Source: Pirellulales bacterium
GTDB taxonomy: Bacteria > Planctomycetota > Planctomycetia > Pirellulales > JANQPP01
Assembly: GCA_028289405.1 (NCBI GenBank)
Contig: JANQPP010000050.1
Span: 1-64,000 of the forward strand
Direction: 5' to 3'
Length of the DNA stretch: 64,000 bases
The stretch's first letter is position 1. Each line of letters opens with the position of its first letter. Position numbers and translations under genes: made by a program. Shown here in pieces: positions 27,174 through 34,235 of this stretch. The notes beneath the pieces were generated by a model that worked only from the letters and a program-made list of their open reading frames with translations, did no database searches and was not told the origin of the DNA.

Positions 27174-28313
27174 ATGCGGTTATCGAAGGGTTTCACGCTG
27201 GTCGAGCTACTCGTGGCCATGGCGATCATCGGCGTGCTTGTGGTATTGCTCTTGCTGGCCGTGCAATCGGTCCGCGAAACGGCCCGGCGGGCGCAGTGCA
27301 TGAACAATCTCAAGCAGCTCGCGCTGGCGGCCATTCAACATCATGATCGCCACGGAACGTTGCCACCTTTGGGGGTTCTGCCTTTGCCGGAAAAGGTTAC
27401 GGATCGGCTTTGGCTCAATCCGTGTCCTCCCAAGGTGAATACGATCATTTCCAGCCACTCTTGGCGATCAATTGTGCTACCTCTCATGGAGCAACAGCGC
27501 GTCCACGATCAGATTCGTTTTGACCTGCAGATTTGGGACGAGGCCAACCAGCCGGCTCTTCAATCCGTGATTTCCACCTTCATTTGCCCCTCGGTGACCA
27601 ATGAATCGTGGGATGGCAGGATCGAATTCCCGGAAACAGATTCGTCTGGTACCGACCAAATGAAAATCGTCATGGTCGGCGAACCGATCCAGAGCAGCAG
27701 CCGCCATGTCGTGCCGGGCCTGGTCGTATTCAAGAAAAAGAACCTACTTGAATGGCATATGAATCTTCGCGCCGCACGAAACGATTACGAGGCAAACGTG
27801 CCGGGCAGTGGCTGGATGTCGACAACTGGGGAGCGGCGCGAGGAATTTTATGGCCCATGGGGTGCTTGGATCGCCAACATCGCGAGGACTCCTTTTCCAA
27901 AAGACCGGCTCGGTTCTTTGGCGGAAGTGACGGACGGCTTGTCGTCCACGGTTTTGCTCATAGAACAGGCGGGGCAGCCTGACCACTGGACGAACAATTG
28001 GCCATGGCACAATCGTTTTGTTCCCTTTGCTTCAAGTGGATGGGCGAATGGGAACGATGGCCGTTGGGCGGTTGAACCCCATTGCGGCGGGACGGTGACC
28101 GCGCCCATCAATTTCGACGATCCATGGGTGGTGAACAGCCCAAATTTTGAGACAAATAACTTTAATGCCTTTAGTTTCCATGGCAACGGGGCCAACATGG
28201 CGTTGTGTGATGGATCGGTGCGCTATTTTGGTGAAGGCTTCGATCGGGCCGTTTACGTCGCTCTGCTCACTCGCGCCGCGGGAGATGTCGTACCCGGGGA
28301 GATCCTCCGCTAA
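27174..28313 (+). CDS. DUF1559 pilin-like (pseudopilin) protein
   Basis: A 379-residue protein of the large DUF1559 family that is expanded in planctomycetes. It begins with a type IV pilin prepilin leader and helix: RLSKG, then [16 protein letters not shown], cleaved after Gly with Glu at position 5. The helix ends in [16 protein letters not shown], the usual family signature. The globular part ends with [16 protein letters not shown], the H-X9-DG motif near the C-terminus. These proteins are thought to be pseudopilin-like surface or secretion components, but their role is unknown. It follows the sulfatase by 117 nt, with an extended -10 candidate between. Confidence 0.95.
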   Translation: MRLSKGFTLVELLVAMAIIGVLVVLLLLAVQSVRETARRAQCMNNLKQLALAAIQHHDRHGTLPPLGVLPLPEKVTDRLWLNPCPPKVNTIISSHSWRSIVLPLMEQQRVHDQIRFDLQIWDEANQPALQSVISTFICPSVTNESWDGRIEFPETDSSGTDQMKIVMVGEPIQSSSRHVVPGLVVFKKKNLLEWHMNLRAARNDYEANVPGSGWMSTTGERREEFYGPWGAWIANIARTPFPKDRLGSLAEVTDGLSSTVLLIEQAGQPDHWTNNWPWHNRFVPFASSGWANGNDGRWAVEPHCGGTVTAPINFDDPWVVNSPNFETNNFNAFSFHGNGANMALCDGSVRYFGEGFDRAVYVALLTRAAGDVVPGEILR

Positions 28314-28504
28314 ACAGCCCAGGTATTGTCCCAATACACATGTTGGGGCGACTGACTACCCGCCACACCAAGATTTGACGGAGAGTCCAGTCGCGACTTG
28401 GGCCTGCGATTGGTGGCTTATCTTTTCTCCATCGCGTGGCACGTTATGATGCAGAGAGACCATAACGGGCACACGAACGCAACCGCTTACAGCGAGCATC
28501 CGAC

Positions 28505-29452
28505 ATGGATCCAGATCGACCCTCGATTCCCACCGCCACGGAGGCCATGTTGGACTGGGGCCGAAAAACCTGGGGTGGCAGCCAATTCTGGTCAGATCTT
28601 CGCGTGGCGCATGGTTGGCGGATTCAACGCAATACCGTGACGGGGCATTGCCGGATGTTGGACGCGGAAAACCGGCGCGTCGTGTCCGGTTCGTGGCAAA
28701 AGTGCTTGGCCCGGTTCGAGCTGGAGCGGGCGCAAGGGCGAATTCCGCCGGTGAAGGGCGCCGTGGTCATCGTCCTGCATGGCCTGTTTCGCACGCGCCG
28801 CTCCATGGTGCCCATGTGTGAATTTTTAGAAAAACAGGGCGGGTACACCACGATCAACATCTCGTATCCGTCGACGCGGGCATCGGTAGCGGACCACGCC
28901 GAATGCCTGGCTGGAATCGTGAACGACATCCCCGAGGCCGAGGAGCTTTCGTTCGTGGCCCACAGCCTGGGAAATCTGGTGATTCGCCGCTATCTCGCGA
29001 AAGCGGCTCGTCCGGATGGGCCGGGGATCGACCCGCGCTTCCAGCGGATGGTCATGCTGGGGCCTCCCAACCAAGGTGCGGAGTTGGCGGAGAAGATCGG
29101 CAAGAATAAGCTTTTTGAATGGGTCGCCGGGGATTCCGGAAACTCGCTAGCGCGGGACTGGAACGGCCTGGAACAGCACCTGGCCGTGCCGCCGTTCGAA
29201 TTCGGCATCATCGCGGGCGGCAAAGGAAGTCCCAAAGGCATGAACCCGATCATCTCCGGGGACGACGATTTCATCGTGTCGGTCTCCAGTACAAGGCTGG
29301 CCGGAGCGCGGGACTTTCTGGTGTTGCCCGTATTGCATACGTTTTTGATGAGCGATCCACAGGTACAGCAGCACACGCTGCGATTTCTAAAGCACGGCTA
29401 CTTCACTTCCACGGAAGCACGGCAGCCGATTACGGATCAAGAAGCGAACTGA
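28505..29452 (+). CDS. Alpha/beta-hydrolase (lipase-like)
   Basis: A 315-residue cytosolic hydrolase. VVIVLHGLFRTRRSM gives the oxyanion strand-turn. FVAHSLGNLVIRRYL carries the nucleophile Ser in a GxSxG-like elbow (HSLGN). GDDDFIVSV offers the Asp, and PVLHTFLM offers the His. There is no signal peptide. The arrangement resembles triacylglycerol-lipase/PGAP1-like esterases acting on acyl esters. The substrate is unknown. It precedes ruvX by only 4 nt, so the genes 28505-30799 form one probable operon. Confidence 0.85.
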   Translation: MDPDRPSIPTATEAMLDWGRKTWGGSQFWSDLRVAHGWRIQRNTVTGHCRMLDAENRRVVSGSWQKCLARFELERAQGRIPPVKGAVVIVLHGLFRTRRSMVPMCEFLEKQGGYTTINISYPSTRASVADHAECLAGIVNDIPEAEELSFVAHSLGNLVIRRYLAKAARPDGPGIDPRFQRMVMLGPPNQGAELAEKIGKNKLFEWVAGDSGNSLARDWNGLEQHLAVPPFEFGIIAGGKGSPKGMNPIISGDDDFIVSVSSTRLAGARDFLVLPVLHTFLMSDPQVQQHTLRFLKHGYFTSTEARQPITDQEAN

Positions 29453-29456
29453 TTGC

Positions 29457-29915
29457 ATGGCAGGCAAGAATTTGGTTGGAATTGACTACGGCACGGTTCG
29501 CATCGGCATTGCCACGGCGGATGTCGAATTGGGAATCGCCGTGCCGCTCACCGTCTATCAACGGCGCAACCGCGCTCAAGACGCGGAATTTTTTCGATCC
29601 CTGGCAAAGGAACAGCGCGTGGCGGCCTTCGTCGTCGGGCTTCCCGTGCACGGGGATGGAAGTGAAAGTGCCAAATCGAGCGAGGCTCGCGCGTTCGGAG
29701 CCTGGTTGGCGGAAACGACAGGTGTCGAGGTACATTACGTCGACGAACGTTATACGACACAGTTCGCAGATCACGCGATGCGTGACGCGGGATTGAAAGC
29801 GAGCCAGCGAAAAGGACTACGCGACAAGTTGGCCGCTCAACAGATTCTCAGTGGTTACATCGAGCGCGGCCGCCGCTCTGAAAACTGTCCCACGGCTCTG
29901 GATGACCGATCATGA
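29457..29915 (+). CDS. ruvX: RuvX/YqgF Holliday-junction resolvase family protein
   Basis: A 152-residue RNase H-fold nuclease. VGIDYGTVRIGIATAD holds the first catalytic Asp, FVVGLPVHGDGS the second element, and VHYVDERYTTQFAD the later conserved Asp/Glu. KLAAQQILSGYIE closes the fold. In other bacteria the protein processes pre-16S rRNA ends and/or Holliday junctions. The length is normal, with a slightly extended C-terminus. It overlaps the next gene by 4 nt. Confidence 0.93.
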   Translation: MAGKNLVGIDYGTVRIGIATADVELGIAVPLTVYQRRNRAQDAEFFRSLAKEQRVAAFVVGLPVHGDGSESAKSSEARAFGAWLAETTGVEVHYVDERYTTQFADHAMRDAGLKASQRKGLRDKLAAQQILSGYIERGRRSENCPTALDDRS

Positions 29916-30799
29916 GGGCACTGGTCTTCGGTTGCGGCTACCTGGGTTCGCGGGTCGCACATCGCTGGCGAGAAGACGGGCACGAAGTGTTCGCCGTTAC
30001 CCGTTCCCCGCGCAGGGTCGACGAATGGCAGGCAGAGGGATTGCGACCGCTGGTTGCCGATGTGACCGATCCGGCTTCCCTCGCGGCGCTGCCGGAGGTT
30101 AATCAGGTGTTGTTTGCCGTGGGATATGACCGCCAGGCGAAGCATTCTCAGGAGGAGGTCTACGTCGATGGACTGGCACACGTACTTTCGGCACTTCCCG
30201 AAGGTTTGGAACGATTCATCTACATCAGTTCCACGGGGGTTTACGGTCCCGGCGATGGCGGCGAGATCGATGAACGCACGCCGCCGGCTCCAACCACGAC
30301 GGGAGGACGCGCTTGCCTCGCCGCGGAGAATTTGCTGCGGCAAAGCCGGTTCGCGGAACGGTCGATCGTGTTACGGCTTGCCGGAATTTATGGTCCGGGG
30401 CGGCTCCCGCGTTCACGGGAACTTCTCTCGGGCCAGCCCCTGGCGATTGATCCGGCCAGCTACTTGAATCTGATTCACGTTGAGGACGCGGCGGGCATCG
30501 TCACCGAAGTGGCGCGGCAGATTCCTACGCCCGCGCTCTTTTGCGTTTCGGACGGCAATCCGGTAACACGGGAAGAATACTTGGGGCTTTTAGCGGAGCT
30601 GTTGCAAGCCCCGAGGCCAGTATTCGATCCGCCAGAAAAGATGGCCCTTCAACGTCGCGGAGGAAACAAACTCGTCTCCAACGCGCGTCTCGTTCGTGAG
30701 TTGGAATACGCGTGGAAGTACCCGTCTTACCGGGAGGGGCTCGCAGCGCTAGTGGAGGCGGGTGAATTCAACGGCCGTCGGACTGACACGGCGAAATGA
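29912..30799 (+). CDS. NAD(P)-dependent epimerase/dehydratase-like (atypical SDR)
   Basis: A 295-residue protein with a Rossmann start (ALVFGCGYLGSRVAHRW). FIYISSTGVYGPGDG follows, then TTTGGRACLAAENLL where extended SDRs have the catalytic YxxxK; no Tyr is seen there. VLRLAGIYGPGR and YLNLIHVEDAAG fit the YeeZ-type atypical SDR family. That family binds NAD(P) but often lacks the classical Tyr. The reaction is unknown. Last gene of the hydrolase-ruvX-epimerase group, ending 53 nt from the convergent flagellar operon. Confidence 0.85.
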   Translation: MRALVFGCGYLGSRVAHRWREDGHEVFAVTRSPRRVDEWQAEGLRPLVADVTDPASLAALPEVNQVLFAVGYDRQAKHSQEEVYVDGLAHVLSALPEGLERFIYISSTGVYGPGDGGEIDERTPPAPTTTGGRACLAAENLLRQSRFAERSIVLRLAGIYGPGRLPRSRELLSGQPLAIDPASYLNLIHVEDAAGIVTEVARQIPTPALFCVSDGNPVTREEYLGLLAELLQAPRPVFDPPEKMALQRRGGNKLVSNARLVRELEYAWKYPSYREGLAALVEAGEFNGRRTDTAK

Positions 30800-30803
30800 A
30801 ACA

Positions 30804-30827
30804 CATGCCGGCGATGGCATGATCGCC
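30804..30827. terminator. Overlapping inverted repeats between convergent operons
   Basis: CATGCC (30804-30809) pairs with GGCATG (30816-30821), and GGCGAT (30810-30815) pairs with ATCGCC (30822-30827). They give two mutually exclusive 6-bp hairpins. No T-tract follows on either strand, so intrinsic termination is uncertain. The position between two converging operons suggests a bidirectional terminator. Confidence 0.35.
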
Positions 30828-30852
30828 ACTGCGAGAACACCCCGCTTGGACG

Positions 30853-31560
30853 TTACGCCGCGCCGCTTTCGGGTGCCACGAGCTCCGCGACGCGGATGCA
30901 GAAATTGTCGTTCATCACGAGGACCTCCCCGTGGGCCACGAGGCGGCCATTAACATAGATGTCCACGGGATCTCCCGCGAGCTTGTCCAGCGGGACGACC
31001 GAGCCCTTCCTGAGCCGGAGCACATCTTCTAGATGCATGTGCGTGCGGCCCAGTTCGATCTTCAAATCGAGTTCGACATCGCGGACCAATTCCAGGGTAG
31101 CCGACTCTTCGCTGGGGGGAGCCCCCCGCAATTCCTCGAAAGAAAAGGCTTGGGCTCCCTCGGGCAGTTCGTGTTCGGCTTGATCAAAGGAAGCCAAAGC
31201 GGCTTCCGCTTGATTGAACAGCATCTCTACGTCGGCCGGATTCACATCCGACTCGTCAGCATCCTGCCGTGACGGAGCGGAAGGAGCAGGTTTGGCCGGA
31301 GCGGCAGGTTTCGCTGGCGTCGACTGCTGTAACAGCGCTTCAATCTCGGACTGCTGGAGCACGCGATCGCCGTCCTCTTCAGATTCGGCGGACGCCTGCG
31401 AAGGCTGATCGGCAGCCTCCGCCGGCGGCTCAGGTTTCGCTTGCTCCGCTGGGGGCGCCTCGCCAGAAGATGGAGCCGGCGCGGAGGAATCTCCCCTCGC
31501 CTCGGCCAGCAGCTTCTCGATCTCGTCTTGGCCTATTTGCTGGCTTTCTTCCTCGGCCAT
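30853..31560 (-). CDS. fliN: Flagellar motor switch protein FliN with FliM-type N-terminal motifs
   Basis: A 235-residue C-ring protein, about 100 residues longer than typical FliN. The C-terminal SpoA domain (about 155-230) is standard: [50 protein letters not shown]. The N-terminal half is Ala/Pro/Glu-rich and carries repeated short helices. [12 protein letters not shown] (9-20 region) and [12 protein letters not shown] (67-78) closely match the FliM N-terminal CheY-P-binding peptide (consensus LSQxEIDALL). [11 protein letters not shown] (107-117) may be a degenerate third copy. FliM itself is not encoded between fliL and this gene, its usual place. FliY-like switch phosphatases also have such motifs, but no CheC-type domain is visible here. 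It is the last gene of the flagellar operon. Confidence 0.9.
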   Translation of the reverse strand: MAEEESQQIGQDEIEKLLAEARGDSSAPAPSSGEAPPAEQAKPEPPAEAADQPSQASAESEEDGDRVLQQSEIEALLQQSTPAKPAAPAKPAPSAPSRQDADESDVNPADVEMLFNQAEAALASFDQAEHELPEGAQAFSFEELRGAPPSEESATLELVRDVELDLKIELGRTHMHLEDVLRLRKGSVVPLDKLAGDPVDIYVNGRLVAHGEVLVMNDNFCIRVAELVAPESGAA

Positions 31561-31641
31561 GAGAACTCCATTTCTCCGACAAATGCGATTCGAATGGGTT
31601 TACTCCGGTGGGAGTACTCGGATCCAATTCCGAGCCGCGAA

Positions 31642-32193
31642 CTACTGCTCCAGAAAGCTGAACTGGGTGACCAGCAATTCGGTGACCAAAGGCTTGCCCA
31701 AGATGCGATTGACTTTGTCCAAAATCTTCCTTTTGATCAAGCCCAATCCAGGCTCGTGTAGTTCGTTCAAGTCGGCACTGCGGATGATCACGAGCACTTG
31801 TTCCGCCACGGCATTGCGGTGTTTTTCCAGCGCTTCGGTCATTTCCTCTTGACGTTCCTTTCCCACGATCGCATGCAAGTGGAAATTGATTTGGAGTGTC
31901 GTGTTGCGTTGCGGTTGGGAGAGGGTGATCCGATGGTCGCCTAAATCGATCTCGATCGTATCTTCCGGATTTTCCAGTTCGTCCAGCGCCACATCCGGCA
32001 GACTGTCGAGCTGCTTCATTTTTTGCCGTTCTCGCGCCATGGCGAGCGTCTCGTCCTCCGAGGGCAGAAAAAAGTAGGCCAAGACGCATTCAACCGCCAA
32101 AACCAACACGACCACCACGAGGATTTTGATCTTTCCAAAGAGCCCCGATTTCTTCTCGGGTACCGGATCGGCATTTTCTTGTTCATCAGCCAT
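31642..32193 (-). CDS. fliL: Flagellar basal-body-associated protein FliL
   Basis: A 183-residue protein that surrounds and stabilises the MotAB stator. A charged N-terminal cytosolic stretch is followed by one transmembrane helix (ILVVVVLVLAVECVLAYFF). The periplasmic stomatin-like domain comes next and ends in LGKPLVTELLVTQFSFLEQ, the typical FliL C-terminus. The open frame begins 18 codons earlier, but the ATG at 32193 (MADEQ) gives the usual short N-terminus. The gene lies between motB and fliN. Confidence 0.93.
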   Translation of the reverse strand: MADEQENADPVPEKKSGLFGKIKILVVVVLVLAVECVLAYFFLPSEDETLAMARERQKMKQLDSLPDVALDELENPEDTIEIDLGDHRITLSQPQRNTTLQINFHLHAIVGKERQEEMTEALEKHRNAVAEQVLVIIRSADLNELHEPGLGLIKRKILDKVNRILGKPLVTELLVTQFSFLEQ

Positions 32194-32302
32194 GGTGACT
32201 TTGCTTTCTGAATATGCATGCTGGACGATGCAGCCATCCCCAAGCAAAGGTGCCTGGGAAATCGCCGTGAGTCAAAAAAGCTTTAAGCCGTCCATGGCCA
32301 GG

Positions 32303-33034
32303 TCAGTTTGCCGTATTGCTCCCTTGCAAGTCTTCCACGAAAACGTCCAAGGGGTAGAGCTCCACCCTCGAATTTTTGCGAAGTTCCAGCGGATTGGTGC
32401 CCGTATAGATGGCTTCATGCATCCCCGCGTTCGAGAGACGCAGGCGTTCCGGATGAATGTTCAAGGCAATGAGCTGGTCCATTACCGCGCGGCAGCGATC
32501 GTAAGCCAAGTCCCAATTGTCCTTATAGGGTGAGTTGGGAGGGACCGGTTTGCGGCTCGTGTGGCCCCGCACCTCGATTTTCTGCGGTTTGCCGACGTAC
32601 AGTCGCGCGAAAGCGGCTAATTCCTCCAAAGTGGCCTGCGTCAGCTCGCTACTCCCTTCTTCAAAAAAGACCACCGCCGCGATATTCGGGTCTTTTTTTG
32701 GGCGGACCGACTGAACGAGTGGTTCGTCACCAGTGGGAGCCTTCACTTTGTTTCCCCCCTGCATGATGTCGAGCCGTTGGGCACGTCCCATTGTGTTGTT
32801 GACTTGCATATTCGAATTTTGCGGAAGGGAGTCGCCGGGAACGACATTCAGCCGGGAAAGTTCGTGTCCGAACTTCTGGCGTAGAGATTCCGTGACGGCG
32901 TCGTAAATCTCGTCTTCCTTGATCTCGCTCATGGAGACTAGCATGATGAAAAATGTCAACAACAGGGACATCATGTCCCCAAATGTGACAACCCATTCGG
33001 GGATTCCAGCCGGAGGATCTTCTTCAATGGCCAT
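32303..33034 (-). CDS. motB: Flagellar motor stator protein MotB
   Basis: A 243-residue stator subunit with one transmembrane helix (WVVTFGDMMSLLLTFFIML). Asp20 in that helix is the conserved ion-binding residue. A plug/linker region follows, then an OmpA-type peptidoglycan-binding domain (IEVRGHTSRKPVP, WDLAYDRCRAVMDQL). The polar residues in the helix do not let me decide between proton and sodium coupling. It begins one nucleotide after the motA stop, so the two are surely co-expressed. Confidence 0.95.
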   Translation of the reverse strand: MAIEEDPPAGIPEWVVTFGDMMSLLLTFFIMLVSMSEIKEDEIYDAVTESLRQKFGHELSRLNVVPGDSLPQNSNMQVNNTMGRAQRLDIMQGGNKVKAPTGDEPLVQSVRPKKDPNIAAVVFFEEGSSELTQATLEELAAFARLYVGKPQKIEVRGHTSRKPVPPNSPYKDNWDLAYDRCRAVMDQLIALNIHPERLRLSNAGMHEAIYTGTNPLELRKNSRVELYPLDVFVEDLQGSNTAN

Positions 33035-33035
33035 G

Positions 33036-33809
33036 TCACGCCGCCTCCGCTTCCTCGGTCCGGTACTTGGGCGGAACGAATGTATTCAGCTTTTGTTGGA
33101 TGACCCGCGGATTGTCCCCTGCCTGTATGGCCATGATGCCACGGACAATGATCTCCATCGTCAGCAATTCCCGTTTGCTTAGAAAGCCAAGCTTTTCGGC
33201 GAAAGGGAGAGCGACCACATTGGCCACGATCGCGCCATACATGGTCGTGAGCAAGGCGACCGCCATGCCAGGGCCGATCGCCGCCGGATCATCCATGTTA
33301 CTCAACATGATCACGAGCCCAATGAGCGTGCCGATCATGCCGAAAGCTGGCGCGAATCGTCCCATCTGGTCGAGCGCGAACTTACCTTCTTTGTGCCGCG
33401 TGGCCACGGCATCCATTTCGGTTCGCATGATGTCTTCGATGGTTTCCGGCCGCGTGCCATCCACGGCCATTTGAATGCCCAAGACAACGAAAGGGTTTTC
33501 AATCTCCTCGATCCGGCTTTCCAATGCGAGCAGGCCGTCCCGCCGAGCCGTTTCCGCCAGGCTCACGATTTGCGTGACCAGGTCGGGAACGCTTTCCTGT
33601 CTGTTGAGAAAGACCTTCTTAACCACTCCAAATAGGCCGATCACGGTTTTCAATGGACAGCACATCAATGTGGCGGCGATAGCGCCGCCGATCACCACCA
33701 TCAAGGAAGGAGCATCCACGAAACCGCTCATGGACGCGCCCGCAATGATGATACTTAGAATGATTACGGTGACGCCGGCACCCAAGCCGGCAATCGTGGC
33801 AATGTCCAT
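33036..33809 (-). CDS. motA: Flagellar motor stator protein MotA
   Basis: A 257-residue, four-helix stator subunit. The cytosolic loop keeps the charged pattern RRDGLLALE, corresponding to the Arg and Glu that contact FliG. APAFGMIGTLIGLVIML contains the conserved Pro at the start of helix 3, and MYGAIVANVVALPFAEKL forms helix 4. The length and motifs are those of the Bacillus/spirochaete-type MotA. Gene order flbD-motA-motB-fliL also matches spirochaetes. Confidence 0.95.
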   Translation of the reverse strand: MDIATIAGLGAGVTVIILSIIIAGASMSGFVDAPSLMVVIGGAIAATLMCCPLKTVIGLFGVVKKVFLNRQESVPDLVTQIVSLAETARRDGLLALESRIEEIENPFVVLGIQMAVDGTRPETIEDIMRTEMDAVATRHKEGKFALDQMGRFAPAFGMIGTLIGLVIMLSNMDDPAAIGPGMAVALLTTMYGAIVANVVALPFAEKLGFLSKRELLTMEIIVRGIMAIQAGDNPRVIQQKLNTFVPPKYRTEEAEAA

Positions 33810-33822
33810 CCGTCGTGCCTAT

Positions 33823-34059
33823 TCATGTCTCCAACGGAGCATCTGGAAGTGGTTGGTACGTGCGAGCGGGCACGGGAATCAAATGCTTCGATCTTTGATA
33901 ATCGACGGCCCGGCGCATGACCTCTTCCATGCTTTCCTGGACGACGATCCGTTCGCCGGAAACCAGCGAGACAAAGGTGTCAGGACGCTTTTCGACATAC
34001 CGAATCAGGTCGGCATTGAGGATAAACGCCTCGCCGTCGAGTCGCGTGAGTTGGATCAT
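33823..34059 (-). CDS. flbD: FlbD-family flagellar protein
   Basis: A 78-residue protein matching the small FlbD (SwrD-like) family found between flgE and motA in spirochaetes and Bacillus. IQLTRLDGEAFILNADLIRYVE and TFVSLVSGERIVVQESMEEV are characteristic. In Bacillus the SwrD homologue raises stator power. It is not the sigma-54 regulator of Caulobacter that shares the FlbD name. The 176-nt gap upstream contains no recognisable promoter. Confidence 0.88.
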   Translation of the reverse strand: MIQLTRLDGEAFILNADLIRYVEKRPDTFVSLVSGERIVVQESMEEVMRRAVDYQRSKHLIPVPARTYQPLPDAPLET

Positions 34060-34235
34060 GTAGACGGGTCCTTTCCTTGATCGGGACCGCCGTGATTATC
34101 GGACTAAACAAACATAGGATGCGATTACGTACACCAGGTCACGTTTCGGTCATGTCACACGGCATTTTCACGTTTTGGTCTCGGGGCTTACAACGCCGCG
34201 GGCGCTACCGTCCTCGCGAGGCATCCCAAGGCGGA

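Noticed and set aside
31561-31641. A missed fliM between fliL and fliN
   Set aside because: The gap is only 81 nt and cannot hold fliM. No shifted frame on either strand in this area gives a FliM-like sequence.
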